A DNA stretch of 55,967 nt from Acidobacteriota bacterium. Its GTDB lineage: Bacteria; Acidobacteriota; Blastocatellia; Pyrinomonadales; Pyrinomonadaceae. The translations under genes and the position numbers were made by a program. The notes beneath the pieces are model-generated. The model saw nothing but the letters and a program-made list of their open reading frames with translations. It had not been told where the DNA came from and made no database searches. Every line of letters starts with the position of its first letter. Positions within the stretch are counted from its first letter, which is position 1. Shown here in pieces: positions 24,311 through 32,358 of this stretch. Location of the stretch: positions 1 through 55,967 of the forward strand of contig JAOAPX010000154.1 of assembly GCA_025463125.1 (NCBI GenBank). The letters run 5' to 3'.

Positions 24311-24720
24311 ATTTCACCCCCGACAGCTTTGGATTCCGGATTTTGGATTATGGATTTTGGATTCGAATCCTGAAATTCTACGCCGCGTTCAACTTTTGCG
24401 ACTTTTACTTTTTTCGCGCCGACCGTTTTCATTAAATTCGCTTTCCAGTTCCATTCCGGACGCGTGCGGCAGCAGTAAAGATTGAAAGTGGCGACGCCGT
24501 ATTCGGGATACGTGTGACAGGCGAGATGCGATTCGGTCAGCATTACCAAACCCGTCACACCGCCTTCGCCTCCGAATGTATGCCAGAGGGGCTCGCCGAG
24601 GGTTTTTAATCCTAAATCGGCGATTATTTGGGAAAACACTTTTTGCAAGACGGAAGCATCGCGCAAAGTTTTCGCTTCGCATTCAAATGCTTCGATTAAC
24701 CATTCAGTTCCGACAATCAT
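24307..24720 (-). CDS. speD: S-adenosylmethionine decarboxylase, prokaryotic class 1
   Basis: A 137-residue proenzyme. The self-cleavage site is TESHLACHTYPE, with Ser64 becoming the pyruvoyl group and His69 the processing residue; the catalytic cysteine lies in NLYCCR (83-84). It supplies decarboxylated SAM, the aminopropyl donor for the SpeE-like enzyme at the far end of the unit. The last 25 residues (after VERGVEFQ) are a low-complexity tail encoded by imperfect GGATTTTGGATT repeats, probably an extension by drift. Confidence 0.93.
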   Translation of the reverse strand: MIVGTEWLIEAFECEAKTLRDASVLQKVFSQIIADLGLKTLGEPLWHTFGGEGGVTGLVMLTESHLACHTYPEYGVATFNLYCCRTRPEWNWKANLMKTVGAKKVKVAKVERGVEFQDSNPKSIIQNPESKAVGGEI

Positions 24721-24808
24721 TTGAGATAACCTGTTACTTATTACGATTAAATCTTGAAAAAGTTTTGAACGTTATAAAGCGCCTTTACGTTATAATTTCA
24801 GGTGAAGT

Positions 24809-25771
24809 ATGTCGCAAAAAACTATAACTAAATTTTTCATTTTTGTCATATCCGCATTGCTGCTTTCTCTGAACTTTTCCGGCTGTTCGGCTGTCTCTTC
24901 AAACGAAAAGAGAATTTCGGAGGAAAACAAAAAAGCCGCAGACGGATTCGCAGCGCCGCAGATCACCGGCAAAATCGAATCCGGCGAGATTACCGAAAGC
25001 AGCGGCATCGTCGCTTCGCGCTGCAATCAGGACGTTTTTTGGACGCATAACGATTCGGGCAATCAAAATCATATTTACGCGCTAAACGCGCAGGGAAAAC
25101 ATCTCGGAACATGGCAGGTTTCGGGCGCGAAAAACAATGATTGGGAAGACATCGGCACGTTTAAGACGGCGAGCGGCGAATGTTTTCTGTATCTCGGCGA
25201 CATCGGAAATAACGCTCGCGGTCGCGGCGAATTTTTCGTTTATCGCGTTCGAGAGCCGCGCGTTTCGGCGTCTGATTCGGCGTCCAACAAGAAAAACCCG
25301 TTAACGACCGAAACCGCCCAGGCGATAAAAGTAAATTATCCGGATTTACGGCGCGATGCCGAAACTTTGCTCGTCCATCCGCAAAACGGCGACATTTATA
25401 TTATAACTAAACGGCTTAGCGGCGCGGCGGGTGTTTATCGCCTCCGGGCGAATTACGCGACCGACACAACAAACACGCTCGAAAAAATCGCAGATTTTAC
25501 GGTTCCGGCTGTGCCGAACGGATTTTTAACCGGCGGCGATGTGTCTCCGGATGGAAAACGCGTGGTTATCTGCGATTATTTCAACGCTTACGAGATCGCG
25601 CTTCCCGTTGATGCTAAAGATTTCGATGAAATTTGGAAGCAAAAACCAATCGTCGTTCCGCTCGGAGAACGACAGCAGGGCGAAGCGGTTTGCTACGGTC
25701 TCGACGGAAAGTCTATCTACGCGACGAGCGAAAAGAAAAATTCGCCGATTACCAAGGTCGAAAAAAAATAA
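24809..25771 (+). CDS. Lipoprotein with beta-propeller-like domain
   Basis: A 320-residue exported protein. The signal peptide ends in a lipobox (LNFSGC, Cys29 expected to be acylated). The mature part has repeated beta-strand units with Trp/Asp-rich turns: VFWTHNDSGNQNHIYALN, TWQVSGAKNNDWEDIG, YLGDIGNN, ETLLVHPQNGDIYIITKR and GGDVSPDGKRVVI, which read like a six-bladed propeller of the SdiA-regulated/phytase-like kind. No catalytic residues can be assigned. It is divergent from speD and its promoter lies in the 88 bases between them. Confidence 0.7.
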   Translation: MSQKTITKFFIFVISALLLSLNFSGCSAVSSNEKRISEENKKAADGFAAPQITGKIESGEITESSGIVASRCNQDVFWTHNDSGNQNHIYALNAQGKHLGTWQVSGAKNNDWEDIGTFKTASGECFLYLGDIGNNARGRGEFFVYRVREPRVSASDSASNKKNPLTTETAQAIKVNYPDLRRDAETLLVHPQNGDIYIITKRLSGAAGVYRLRANYATDTTNTLEKIADFTVPAVPNGFLTGGDVSPDGKRVVICDYFNAYEIALPVDAKDFDEIWKQKPIVVPLGERQQGEAVCYGLDGKSIYATSEKKNSPITKVEKK

Positions 25772-25792
25772 ACTCAAAGTTTTACCAGCCAG

Positions 25793-25830
25793 CCGGAAAT
25801 TTGTTTATAATCAATAAAACAAATTTCCGG
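25793..25830 (+). promoter_or_regulatory. 14-base hairpin directly before the hydrolase ribosome-binding site
   Basis: CCGGAAATTTGTTT (25793-25806) is exactly inverted as AAACAAATTTCCGG (25817-25830), immediately followed by GGAGGAG. It could end the lipoprotein mRNA or act as a leader stem of the next gene; there is no U-tract. Confidence 0.5.
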
Positions 25831-25847
25831 GAGGAGCATATCGATTT

Positions 25848-26567
25848 ATGAAAACAGAAACGCTGAATTTTGATACAGCCAGCGGCGCGACAACCGCTTA
25901 TGTCGCCGCGCCCGACCAGGTAAACGACGATACCAAAGCCGTTATCGTCGTTCAGGAATGGTGGGGCTTAAACGATCATATAAAAGACATTACAAAGCGC
26001 TACGCTGACGAAGGCTTTATCGCCGTCGCGCCCGATCTTTATCGCGGAAAACTCGCGGCTAACCCGGAAGAAGCCGGGAAAATGATGGGCGAGCTCAAGC
26101 TCGAAGACGGGTTGGATACGATTGATAAAGCGATAAAAGCGGCGCAGGAAAACTACGGCGTGACAAAGCTCGGCATCACGGGTTTTTGTATGGGCGGAAC
26201 CTACGCGTTTCAAGCTATCTGTCATCTCGAAAACTTGAGCGCCGCGGCGCCTTTTTACGGCGATACGCCCGATGAATCGACTTTGATAAACTTAAAAGGT
26301 CCGGTTCTTTTTATTTCGGGCACGAAAGATAAATGGATCAATCCGGAAAAAGTTGCCGAGCTTGAAAGAGCCGCGAAAGATAACGTGCTTCCGATAGAAT
26401 CGGTAAAATACGAAGCCGATCACGCATTTTTTAACAATACTCGCCCGGAAGTGTACGATGAAGCGGCGGCAAAAGACGCGTGGTCGAGAGTGATCGCGTT
26501 TTTCAATAAAAACCTGACAGTCGTTGCGCCTAAACTTAACGAAATACACACGGACGACGTTTTTTAA
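25848..26567 (+). CDS. Dienelactone hydrolase family protein
   Basis: A 239-residue alpha/beta hydrolase. The nucleophile elbow is GFCMGGTYAF, with Cys as nucleophile as in true dienelactone hydrolases; the acid is Asp in ISGTKDKWINPE; the base is His in YEADHAFFNN. The opening ATAYVAAP and VVIVVQEWWGLNDHIKD are family hallmarks. The substrate is not evident, and no aromatic-degradation genes are nearby, so general carboxyl-ester or lactone hydrolysis is the safest call. It has a GGGAGGAG ribosome-binding site. Confidence 0.92.
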   Translation: MKTETLNFDTASGATTAYVAAPDQVNDDTKAVIVVQEWWGLNDHIKDITKRYADEGFIAVAPDLYRGKLAANPEEAGKMMGELKLEDGLDTIDKAIKAAQENYGVTKLGITGFCMGGTYAFQAICHLENLSAAAPFYGDTPDESTLINLKGPVLFISGTKDKWINPEKVAELERAAKDNVLPIESVKYEADHAFFNNTRPEVYDEAAAKDAWSRVIAFFNKNLTVVAPKLNEIHTDDVF

Positions 26568-26622
26568 GGGAAAATGCGCCGGCGCCGGCGCAAAAGGCGC
26601 GAAGTAAAGAATAAAATTAAGA

Positions 26623-26677
26623 TAAAGCCGCAAAAAGAAAAGGAAAACATCTGTTTCCTGTTCTTTTTGCGGCTTTA
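26623..26677. terminator. Bidirectional terminator between convergent hydrolase and kinase genes
   Basis: TAAAGCCGCAAAAAGAA (26623-26639) pairs with TTCTTTTTGCGGCTTTA (26661-26677), with further GGAAA/TTTCC pairing inside. Confidence 0.75.
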
Positions 26678-26685
26678 CGCGGTTG

Positions 26686-27621
26686 TTAATTTCGCATTAA
26701 TTCCAGCAGTTCGTTCTCATCGGGCAAAGCGGTTCGCGCTCCGACGGCGCGGCATTTGAGCGCGGCGACCGCATTAGCCATTTTCGCGGCGGTTTCCACG
26801 GATTCGCCTTTTAATAAACCGAACAGAAAACCGACGCGAAAAGCATCGCCGGCGCCCGTCGTATCTTTGCAGCCGCCCGGAACGGCGTACCCGCCGGTTT
26901 CGATAAAATTATCTCCGCATAAAATAAGCGAGCCTTTTTCGCCTAAAGTCATTCCGGCGACCGGGCAGCCGTAACGCGCTTTTATCTCGCGCAAAGCCTT
27001 TTTCCGGTCGCTGATCCCAACCAGTCTTTCCGGAAATTCGGCTGACGAAATAAAAATATCTACGAGCGGCAGCATTTCCTGCAGTCCTTCGAAAATATTG
27101 TCGATATCAATCGAAATAACCGCGCCGTTTTGTTTCGCTTCTTTTGCAAATCGCGCGCAGGCGGCTGCATCATGCGGCGTTGCGTGAAAGATTTTTGTTC
27201 GCCCGGCGATTTCCGTCGGCACTTCGGCGGGCGCATACGATAATTTGTCGTCGCGCTTCCAGATAACCGTCCGCTCGCCGGTTCTGGCGTCGATAATGAT
27301 AAAAGCGATCTGCGTCTGCGCGCCTTCGATGCGTTCCGCGTGTTCGACGTTGACGTTTTCATCGATCAAAGTACGCAAACCGAATTCGCCCGCAGCGTCC
27401 ATACCGAAGCGCCCGATGTAAGCCGTTTTTCTTTCGAGACGGCGCAGCCCGACCATCGTCGAGGCGATTTCGCCGCCAGCCATCTGCACGTAATTGTCGA
27501 GCTCGATTTTTGAATTATAAGCCGGGTATTCCGGAACCTGAATCAAATAATCGACGGCGTTCGTACCGAACCCGATTGCATCGTAATCTTTGTTTACAAT
27601 TAATTTAAAGGGAAATTGCAT
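26686..27621 (-). CDS. PfkB/ribokinase-family carbohydrate or nucleoside kinase
   Basis: A 311-residue kinase. It has the N-terminal signature VQMAGGEIASTMVGLRRLE with AYIGRFGMDAAGEFG, and the C-terminal anion-hole and catalytic base motif DTTGAGDAFRVGF (catalytic Asp in GAGD). The substrate might be a sugar or nucleoside; sequence alone does not say. It is a single gene, convergent with the hydrolase. Confidence 0.88.
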   Translation of the reverse strand: MQFPFKLIVNKDYDAIGFGTNAVDYLIQVPEYPAYNSKIELDNYVQMAGGEIASTMVGLRRLERKTAYIGRFGMDAAGEFGLRTLIDENVNVEHAERIEGAQTQIAFIIIDARTGERTVIWKRDDKLSYAPAEVPTEIAGRTKIFHATPHDAAACARFAKEAKQNGAVISIDIDNIFEGLQEMLPLVDIFISSAEFPERLVGISDRKKALREIKARYGCPVAGMTLGEKGSLILCGDNFIETGGYAVPGGCKDTTGAGDAFRVGFLFGLLKGESVETAAKMANAVAALKCRAVGARTALPDENELLELMRN

Positions 27622-27730
27622 TTTGAAAATTGCTAATTGAAAATTTTATCAATAAACTTTTAAGGAAAGTTTCGGCGGGTAAGCCTGTCGAAACACTTTT
27701 GAAAAATTTAAATTGATAGCATACATATTT

Positions 27731-27751
27731 TTCACTTTATATATAAGTGAA
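27731..27751. promoter_or_regulatory. Inverted repeat upstream of the LysW-like gene
   Basis: TTCACTT (27731-27737) and AAGTGAA (27745-27751) flank a TATATAT core, 39 bases before the LysW-like ATG. It may be an operator overlapping a promoter. Confidence 0.35.
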
Positions 27752-27789
27752 GTGTCATAAATTTATAAATTATACGGAGAAATAGAAAG

Positions 27790-27981
27790 ATGCCGACTAC
27801 AGTTTGCCCGGAATGCAGCGAGGATGTTTATGTAGATGCCGAATCTGAGCAAGGCGATATTGTTACTTGTGAAGAATGCGGTTCGGATTTGGAAGTAGTG
27901 GGACTTGATCCGCTCGAAGTTGACCTTTATGAGGAAAACGACGATTTAGATGATAATTTGGATGATGATGAAAGATTTTAA
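27790..27981 (+). CDS. LysW-like zinc-ribbon carrier protein, atypical C-terminus
   Basis: A 63-residue acidic protein. Its N-terminal zinc ribbon (CPECSED, then CEECGSDLEVVGLDPLEV) closely matches LysW, the amino-group carrier of lysine/arginine synthesis. True LysW ends in EDWGE, whose last glutamate is amidated to the substrate; this one ends DDNLDDDERF. No lysX, lysZ, lysY or argX homologue is next to it. It is either a LysW paralogue with another partner or a ribbon protein of unrelated role. Ribosome-binding site GGAG, eleven bases before the ATG. Confidence 0.75.
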   Translation: MPTTVCPECSEDVYVDAESEQGDIVTCEECGSDLEVVGLDPLEVDLYEENDDLDDNLDDDERF

Positions 27982-28023
27982 GATTTAGTGACGTCTGAAT
28001 CGTAAAATTCAACTTTTCGGGTC

Positions 28024-28989
28024 TTATTTTTTTATTTTATAGCCCGCGCGGTTTTGTTTAATCGTGTAACCGGCGGAAGTTTCTATTTTAACTTCATGAA
28101 ATTTTCCGTCAGTTTGATTCTGATCGCTCGGGTAAAAAGCTAAGACATATGAAGCGGTTATTTCTTCGGCTAAAGCCTTAAATAACGGTTCGAAATTATT
28201 GCGGGTGGCATAAAAAATTTTGCCGCCCGTTTTTTCCGTCAAACCGCTGGCTTCAAGCGGAGTCATAAGCGGTTTTTTATTGCCCTGAAGACGGGAAAAC
28301 GACGGCAGAATTACCGAATAGACGCTGGTTTCGGCATTGTTTGCGCGTTCGATAACCGTTTTCGGCGAAACGATGTCTCCGACCGGAAAGCCGTCGGTTA
28401 TCAAAACGACGGCGCGTTTCGGCAATTGATTTTTGATGCTCGACGGCGATTTTTTCTGCAAAAGACGAATCGCGTCGTCAACCGCGTCGTAAGCGTGCGT
28501 CGAAAGACCTTCCTGATCTTTCATCAGTTTGGAAAACGTTTTTTCGAGTTTTTCCGGTCGATTGGTAAAAGACTGCAAAGTTTTAACTTCCATTCCGAAC
28601 GTCATAATTGCGAAATATGATTGGTAATCGGCTAAATTCTGCAGAAAGGTTTGCAGCGCCGCGCGCAGGCGTTCGAGCTCGTCGGCGGTCATGCTGCCCG
28701 AAACGTCGAGCGCGAAAACAATCGAAAGCGGGCGCGTGTCGTTTTGTCTTTTCAGCGGCTCAAAAAAATCTATCTTTCGCTCTTTCCCGTTCTCGAAGAC
28801 TTTGAAATCTTCCGCTTTCAAGCCGCGAACCGGTTTTCCGTCTTTGTCCGTAACCGTCACTTCAAACGCCGCAAGTTCCGTATCGACCCGGATTACATCG
28901 TCCGTTTGCTGGGCGAAACTAATCGGCGCGAAACAGAAAACGGCAAGCGCCAAAATCATCGTTGAGCGTAGCGAAAGAAAAATTCTCAT
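28024..28989 (-). CDS. Secreted VWA-domain protein of the acidobacterial VWFA-related type
   Basis: A 321-residue protein with a signal peptide (cleavage after ISFAQ near residue 27). An N-terminal beta domain (VTVTDKDGKPVRGLKAEDF) precedes a von Willebrand A domain with an intact MIDAS site: DVSGS at 95-99, the threonine in the THAYDAVDDAI segment, and VLITDGFPVGD. This domain order is the VWFA-related family that is greatly expanded in Acidobacteria. It should bind a metal and a protein ligand outside the inner membrane. Single gene. Confidence 0.88.
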   Translation of the reverse strand: MRIFLSLRSTMILALAVFCFAPISFAQQTDDVIRVDTELAAFEVTVTDKDGKPVRGLKAEDFKVFENGKERKIDFFEPLKRQNDTRPLSIVFALDVSGSMTADELERLRAALQTFLQNLADYQSYFAIMTFGMEVKTLQSFTNRPEKLEKTFSKLMKDQEGLSTHAYDAVDDAIRLLQKKSPSSIKNQLPKRAVVLITDGFPVGDIVSPKTVIERANNAETSVYSVILPSFSRLQGNKKPLMTPLEASGLTEKTGGKIFYATRNNFEPLFKALAEEITASYVLAFYPSDQNQTDGKFHEVKIETSAGYTIKQNRAGYKIKK

Positions 28990-29591
28990 ACCAGTACAAA
29001 ATTTATAAAACGAACTGCGAAAAAACAGGTGACCGATAAACGAAATTATAAGAAAAATTGCAGATAAAAGATACGGCTTGCTGAATTTGCGGCTTAAACG
29101 AAAAATAGATTTTAAGTATAAAATTTAAGAAAAAAAAATATATTGTAATTTATCTGCAAAGCCTTTAGAGTAGATAACGGGATATTTAGCCGGGACAGCC
29201 GGCAGATTTAAAATCCGACCGCAAAAGCTTCCGTTATAACTTCTAACTTTCTTTTCACAAAACTTCCGCGTTTATTTGAAACCTGTAACACGTATTTTTG
29301 TTGCCTTGAAAATTACTTTGAAGAAAATCACTTTAAAAATCAACGATTCATTTTGACTTGTCCCGCATCATTCTGATTGGTCATTTTGACTGAGGATTTA
29401 CCGGAAGCGCGCCGAATCGGTGTTTATTAACAGAAAAGACACAAATCTCGAATATTAAAGTTCTGGCACGTGTTTTGTTTTAATTCTATTGCCGATCTGC
29501 CCGCGGGGCGAACGGAAATACGATTTTGAAGGCGAAAATGATGAACAAATAGCTCTCACGTTTTAATACTTTCTTACTTTTGAGGAACGGG
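28990..29591. other. Long divergent spacer between the VWA and HD-GYP genes
   Basis: About 600 bases with no gene seen. It contains direct copies of TCATTTTGACT near 29349-29400 and a sigma-54-like element at 29464. No cyclic di-GMP riboswitch signature was recognised. Confidence 0.5.
29464..29478 (+). promoter_or_regulatory. Weak sigma-54-like element before the HD-GYP gene
   Basis: TGGCAC (29464-29469), GTGTT, TTGT (29475-29478). The -24 box is perfect, but the -12 box has T instead of the important C, so this is only a candidate. Confidence 0.3.
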
Positions 29592-32207
29592 ATGAAAATA
29601 ATTGATCTCTCCGAGTATAGCTGGCAAATAAAAGTTTTATGGTGCTCGGCGCTGTGCATCGGCATTTTTGCGCTCGGTTACACTGGTTTTGGAGTATTTT
29701 CATATTCTATTTCTCAATTCCTCGTTCTCGGCGTCACGCTTTTTATCTCTGTTTTATTAACTCAGCACGCATTTATCCTTCCCGGAACGCATACGAAGCT
29801 GCCGGTCAGCGAAATGATAACTTTCTGGAGCGTTATCTGGCTCGGAATAGCCGGCGGCGTTTTAATTTCCGCGTGCGGAATGCTGGCGACGTTCAAGTCT
29901 AAGGGAAAAAACATCAACCAAAAGATTTTTCAGATGCTTTCCAGTATTACGGCGACGTTTGCCTCGGCGACCGTGTTTTATCTGTTTATACAAAGCCAAA
30001 TCGGGCTGCCGTTTACGATCGCCGGCGAAAGCGAAATTGCCGTCGGCGTGCTGGCGTCAGGAGTTTGTTTGATGGGGCTGACGCATTATCTTGTTAACGC
30101 GGTTATCAATGCCGCGTATCTCAGCTTTCAAAACGCTTATTCGATTTTTGAATTGTTAAAGGAAAATACGGGCTGGAAACTCGCCGGGCACGCGATTCTG
30201 ACGGCGGCGACCATTTTGATGCATTATGTTTTCGTGTATTTCGGCATTGCTTTCGGATTGGTTATTTTGCCTGTAACGATTGCCGGATATTTAGGCTACA
30301 GATTTCACAATCACCGGCTGGCGCAGAAAACAAAAGAAATTACCGACGCAAGCCGCATTCATTTAGCGACCGTTGAAGCTCTCGCAACAGCGATTGACGC
30401 GCGCGATCAGGTCGGAATCGGACACGTCAGGCGGGCGCAAATTTACGCCATCGGCATCGGTAAAACTTTAGGTTTATCGGAAAATGAAATCGACGCTTTG
30501 CGAACCGGCGCTCTGCTTCACGATATCGGCAAACTCGCCGTTCCCGATCATATCCTGAATAAACCCGGACGCTTAACGCCCGCGGAAATGGAGAAAACCA
30601 AAGTCCACGCTCCCGTGGGCGCGGCGATTCTCGAAAAAGTCGGCTTTACATGCCCGGTCGTCCCGACCGTTAAATACCATCACGAAATGTGGGACGGCAC
30701 AGGGTATCCGGAAGGCTTGCAGGGAAATGAAATTCCTCTGACCGCCCGAATCCTGGCGGTCGCCGACGCATACGATACTTTGCGGGGCGCTCGCCCGTAT
30801 CGCTCGGCGATAGCGCGCGAGGAATCAAGAAGAATTTTGCTGAACGGCGCTGGCAAACAATTCGATCCGCAAATCGTCGATGTTTTTCTCAGAAATTTAC
30901 GCCGCTTCGAAGCCGAAGTCGAGGAACAGGGATTTTCCTATACTTACGAAGACGAAGTAAAACCCGCGCATCAATCGATTTCCGATGTCCACGGCGAGCA
31001 CAGCTACGTCGAGCAGATCAAGCGAGCCAATCGCGAAGTGTTTACTCTTTACGAACTGGCGAGAGTTTTCAGCTCTTCATTAAATTTGCGGGAAACCCTG
31101 ACGCTTTTCGTTGAAAAAATCGGCGACTTTGTGCCGTTTGATACGTGCGCGATTTACCTTCTAGACGAAGCGAACGAGTATGCGAAAATCGTTTACGTTG
31201 AAGGTAAAAATCAAAAAGCTTTGAAAAATAAACGGATTAAGGTCGGCGAAGGCGCAACCGGCTACGTTTTGAAAAAAAGGCAATCGGTTCAGAACATTAA
31301 TCCGGGGCTCGATTTTCCTTCTTCGCAGCATAAATTCGTGCAGGAATACACGGCGATGGCTTCGCTGCCTTTAATCACTGAAGAAAAATTAATCGGCGCC
31401 GTTTCCATTTATTCGTGCCAATTGCTCGGCTATCAGGAAGAACATCTGCGTTTGCTCGAAACGGTTTCGCGCATTGCCGCCGACGCGATTACCAAATCAA
31501 TTCAGCATACGGAAACCGAAACGAGAGCTTTGACCGATCCGATGACCGGTTTGCCGAACGCTCGAAGCCTGCAAATTCATTTCGACAAAGAAGTGGCGCG
31601 AGCGAGCCGCTCCGGAAGCAGTTTCCAGGTTTTAATGCTCGATCTCGACGGTTTCAAAGCCGTTAACGATACATACGGTCACAAGGTCGGCGATTTGATG
31701 CTCAAAGGCATTGCCGCCGCGATGAGCGAACAGCTTCGCGAGTACGACTTTTTAGCTCGTTACGCCGGCGATGAATTCGTAGCGATTATTCCCGAAACAA
31801 GCAAGGACGCGGTCAGCGAGCTGTGCGAAAGAATTGAAAAAGCGGTTTACGAATTTAAATTGAAGGTCGGGGAAAACGAGTTTGCGCGCGTCGGCGTCAG
31901 TCTCGGCGCCGCGAGCTATCCGGGCAACGGCGAGACTTTCGACCACGTGGTCGTCGCCGCCGATAAAGCGATGTACGCCGTGAAAGCCGCCCGCAAGCAG
32001 CAGCAGGGAAATGAGTTAAGGCAAGTCAATGCCGTCATCGTGTCTTACGAGAACGAGCAGGGCGATCATTTTATCGTTAACCCGCAGATAGTTTCGGGCG
32101 AAAACGCCGATCAGGTAATCGGAAACGATTTTGTAGAGGAACTTTACGAAGAAGGATTTATCGTCGAGCTCGACGAAAGCCATATCATTTCATCGGCGAT
32201 CAATTAA
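29592..32207 (+). CDS. Membrane HD-GYP / GAF / GGDEF cyclic di-GMP signalling protein
   Basis: An 871-residue protein. About seven N-terminal membrane spans (1-240) are followed by an HD-GYP phosphodiesterase (about 255-450) with LLHDIGKLAVPDH and the HHEMWDGTGYP motif intact, a GAF domain (about 485-640), and a GGDEF diguanylate cyclase domain (about 645-805) with LTDPMTGLPNA, DLDGFKAVNDTYGH and the active site AGDEF, an active variant elsewhere. The inhibitory I-site REYD lies five residues before it. Both synthesis and breakdown of cyclic di-GMP are therefore possible in one protein. The ATG at 29592 with GAGG upstream is preferred over TTG 29580. Confidence 0.9.
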   Translation: MKIIDLSEYSWQIKVLWCSALCIGIFALGYTGFGVFSYSISQFLVLGVTLFISVLLTQHAFILPGTHTKLPVSEMITFWSVIWLGIAGGVLISACGMLATFKSKGKNINQKIFQMLSSITATFASATVFYLFIQSQIGLPFTIAGESEIAVGVLASGVCLMGLTHYLVNAVINAAYLSFQNAYSIFELLKENTGWKLAGHAILTAATILMHYVFVYFGIAFGLVILPVTIAGYLGYRFHNHRLAQKTKEITDASRIHLATVEALATAIDARDQVGIGHVRRAQIYAIGIGKTLGLSENEIDALRTGALLHDIGKLAVPDHILNKPGRLTPAEMEKTKVHAPVGAAILEKVGFTCPVVPTVKYHHEMWDGTGYPEGLQGNEIPLTARILAVADAYDTLRGARPYRSAIAREESRRILLNGAGKQFDPQIVDVFLRNLRRFEAEVEEQGFSYTYEDEVKPAHQSISDVHGEHSYVEQIKRANREVFTLYELARVFSSSLNLRETLTLFVEKIGDFVPFDTCAIYLLDEANEYAKIVYVEGKNQKALKNKRIKVGEGATGYVLKKRQSVQNINPGLDFPSSQHKFVQEYTAMASLPLITEEKLIGAVSIYSCQLLGYQEEHLRLLETVSRIAADAITKSIQHTETETRALTDPMTGLPNARSLQIHFDKEVARASRSGSSFQVLMLDLDGFKAVNDTYGHKVGDLMLKGIAAAMSEQLREYDFLARYAGDEFVAIIPETSKDAVSELCERIEKAVYEFKLKVGENEFARVGVSLGAASYPGNGETFDHVVVAADKAMYAVKAARKQQQGNELRQVNAVIVSYENEQGDHFIVNPQIVSGENADQVIGNDFVEELYEEGFIVELDESHIISSAIN

Positions 32208-32275
32208 TAATGAAAATATATTGAAAATATAATAGTGAAAATATAGTGAAAAGCGAATAGCGAAAAACTAACGGT

Positions 32276-32318
32276 AAAAAAAAAGCGAAGCGGATTTTTC
32301 CCGCCTCGCTTTTTTTGC
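32276..32318. terminator. Terminator between HD-GYP and Omp85 genes
   Basis: AGCGAAGCGG (32284-32293) pairs with CCGCCTCGCT (32301-32310) with one mismatch, flanked by A-run and T-run, so it works on both strands. Just upstream are imperfect TGAAAATATA repeats. Confidence 0.8.
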
Positions 32319-32358
32319 ATTCAGCATTCTTCGATATCAGCCGTAAACTATCATTAAA

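Noticed and set aside
24307..24375. GGATTTTGGATT repeats and a GATTCGAATC stretch that could suggest a tRNA T-arm
   Set aside because: The stretch is in frame with the speD tail and no acceptor or anticodon stems can be drawn around it.
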